DNA from: Nocardioidaceae bacterium | GTDB lineage: Bacteria; Actinomycetota; Actinomycetes; Propionibacteriales; Nocardioidaceae | Reading direction: 5' to 3' | DNA length: 6,403 nt | Assembly: GCA_013698435.1 (NCBI GenBank) | Contig: JACCVA010000278.1 | Location: 1-6,403 of the forward strand | Part shown: piece by piece, positions 5,741 through 6,403 of the stretch | Layout: each line of letters opens with the position of its first letter | Numbering within the stretch: position 1 is the first letter of the stretch | The notes under the pieces: model-generated | Databases searched by the model: none | The model's input: the letters and a program-made list of their open reading frames with translations, nothing else | What the model was told of the DNA's origin: nothing | Translations under genes and position numbers: made by a program

Positions 5741-6379
5741 TCAGATGCGTATGTCGCCGTCAAACGTACGGAACGTCGCGGCGACGATGCCCGGGGTGCC
5801 GTTCGGTGCGACCCACTGGACCTCGAAGGTGCCGAGCCGGTGCTCATGGGGCGTGTCCAGCCACGACGCGACCCGTCGCGGGTCTCCGGCGATCTCTATC
5901 TTCGTCAACCCGATATCGCCGGAGGCGCCCACCGAGGGGTGCTGCTCGGCCGGGCTCTCCCACTCGACGAAGAACGGTAGCTGCGGGTCGGACTGGAGGC
6001 CCTTGACGCCGATCTGCCGCCAGCGCAGCTCGGTTCCGTCCGGCCGGTACCGGTTGCCGGGTACCGCATGACGCTCGAGGCGCTTCTCGACGGTGGTGAT
6101 GTCGTCGACAGCAACCACCCAGCCGAGCCATCCGCCTCCGGCCTCGGAACGTGCGCGGACCGCCTGCCCAAAAGGTGCCTTGTCGGACGCCGGGTGGTCG
6201 AGCACCTCGACGATCTCGAGGAACTGGCCGTCGGTGAGGGGCAGCACCCGGTTGCGCGTGCCGAAGCGGGGATGGACCCCGCCGTCGTGGAACTTCTCGC
6301 CCAGCAACTCCGACAGTCGGTCGGTGGTTCCTGACAAGCCGTCAGGCCCCACTGCGAACGAGAGATGGTCGAGGCGCAT
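5741..6379 (-). CDS. VOC-superfamily glyoxalase-like protein
   Basis: A 212-residue protein of the vicinal oxygen chelate fold, resembling the Glyoxalase-like domain family (Glyoxalase_3 type). The opening MRLDHLSFAVG is the typical first beta-strand with a candidate metal-ligand His5. It is followed by the HPRFGTRNRVLPL segment (36-48), the strand FLEIVEVLDHP (53-63) with candidate ligand Glu55, and GGGWLGWVVAVDD (81-93), where the second half of the paired modules begins. Substrate and reaction are unknown; members include lyases, isomerases and resistance proteins, and many are only annotated as hypothetical. ATG 6379 was chosen because homologous proteins normally begin at MRLDHLS. The frame also has ATG 6388 and GTG 6403 and may extend past the window edge. 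It is very tightly linked to the downstream methyltransferase (2 nt). Confidence 0.85.
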   Translation of the reverse strand: MRLDHLSFAVGPDGLSGTTDRLSELLGEKFHDGGVHPRFGTRNRVLPLTDGQFLEIVEVLDHPASDKAPFGQAVRARSEAGGGWLGWVVAVDDITTVEKRLERHAVPGNRYRPDGTELRWRQIGVKGLQSDPQLPFFVEWESPAEQHPSVGASGDIGLTKIEIAGDPRRVASWLDTPHEHRLGTFEVQWVAPNGTPGIVAATFRTFDGDIRI

Positions 6380-6403
6380 GCCTCTCATTGTGGACGTGGG
6401 CAC

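Noticed and set aside
6380..6403. GTG 6403 or ATG 6388 as the VOC protein start
   Set aside because: The family-typical start MRLDHLS falls at ATG 6379. The earlier codons are at the window edge and cannot be judged, so a longer N-terminus is not fully excluded.
1..6403. CRISPR arrays, insertion sequences, tRNA/rRNA genes or a phage remnant
   Set aside because: No regularly spaced repeats, transposase or integrase reading frames, or tRNA-like cloverleaf were seen. All long stretches are explained by the listed genes, and the gaps are short (at most about 110 bp).

Overview
The window is high-GC DNA (about two thirds G+C by eye) with strong third-position G/C bias, some GTG starts, and gene content and order typical of Actinomycetota. 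The exact lineage cannot be fixed from the sequence alone. A Nocardioides-like or related actinomycete is a plausible guess, based on how the hypothetical, methyltransferase and VOC proteins read. All six complete genes and the one partial gene look like chromosomal housekeeping or conserved accessory genes. I see no mobile element, CRISPR array, tRNA or rRNA.

Layout, left to right. (1) The 3' end of clpC (+) enters from the left edge and ends at 546. (2) A short convergent spacer carries two adjacent hairpins; the larger is a perfect 19-bp stem whose right arm is also the last codons of mutY. (3) mutY (-), the adenine glycosylase of the GO repair system, ends at 616. (4) A divergent spacer of about 50 bp separates mutY from a membrane-anchored, extracytoplasmic protein of unknown function (+, 1537-2277). 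(5) A convergent spacer (2278-2386) holds two imperfect copies of a 30-bp hairpin unit. (6) disA (-), diadenylate cyclase, is preceded by radA/sms (-), a DNA-recombination ATPase. (7) Upstream of radA on the same strand lie a class I SAM-dependent methyltransferase and a glyoxalase/VOC-like protein, separated by only 2 nt.

How the genes fit together. radA and disA are a classic pair: DisA scans DNA and makes c-di-AMP, and RadA processes branched recombination intermediates and is known to modulate DisA in Bacillus. With clpC and mutY close by, this is a conserved genome-maintenance and proteostasis neighbourhood. From memory, the Mycobacterium tuberculosis order is radA, disA, a convergent membrane protein (Rv3587c), the carbonic anhydrase canB, then mutY. 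This window matches that order but has no carbonic anhydrase gene between the membrane protein and mutY. The methyltransferase and VOC genes are probably a separate transcription unit feeding towards radA; their substrates are unknown.

No clearly new system is visible. The points most worth checking are the two hairpin-bearing convergent spacers, the apparent leaderless starts (TANNNT followed 6-7 nt later by a start codon), and the uncharacterised secreted or membrane protein tied to the c-di-AMP locus.
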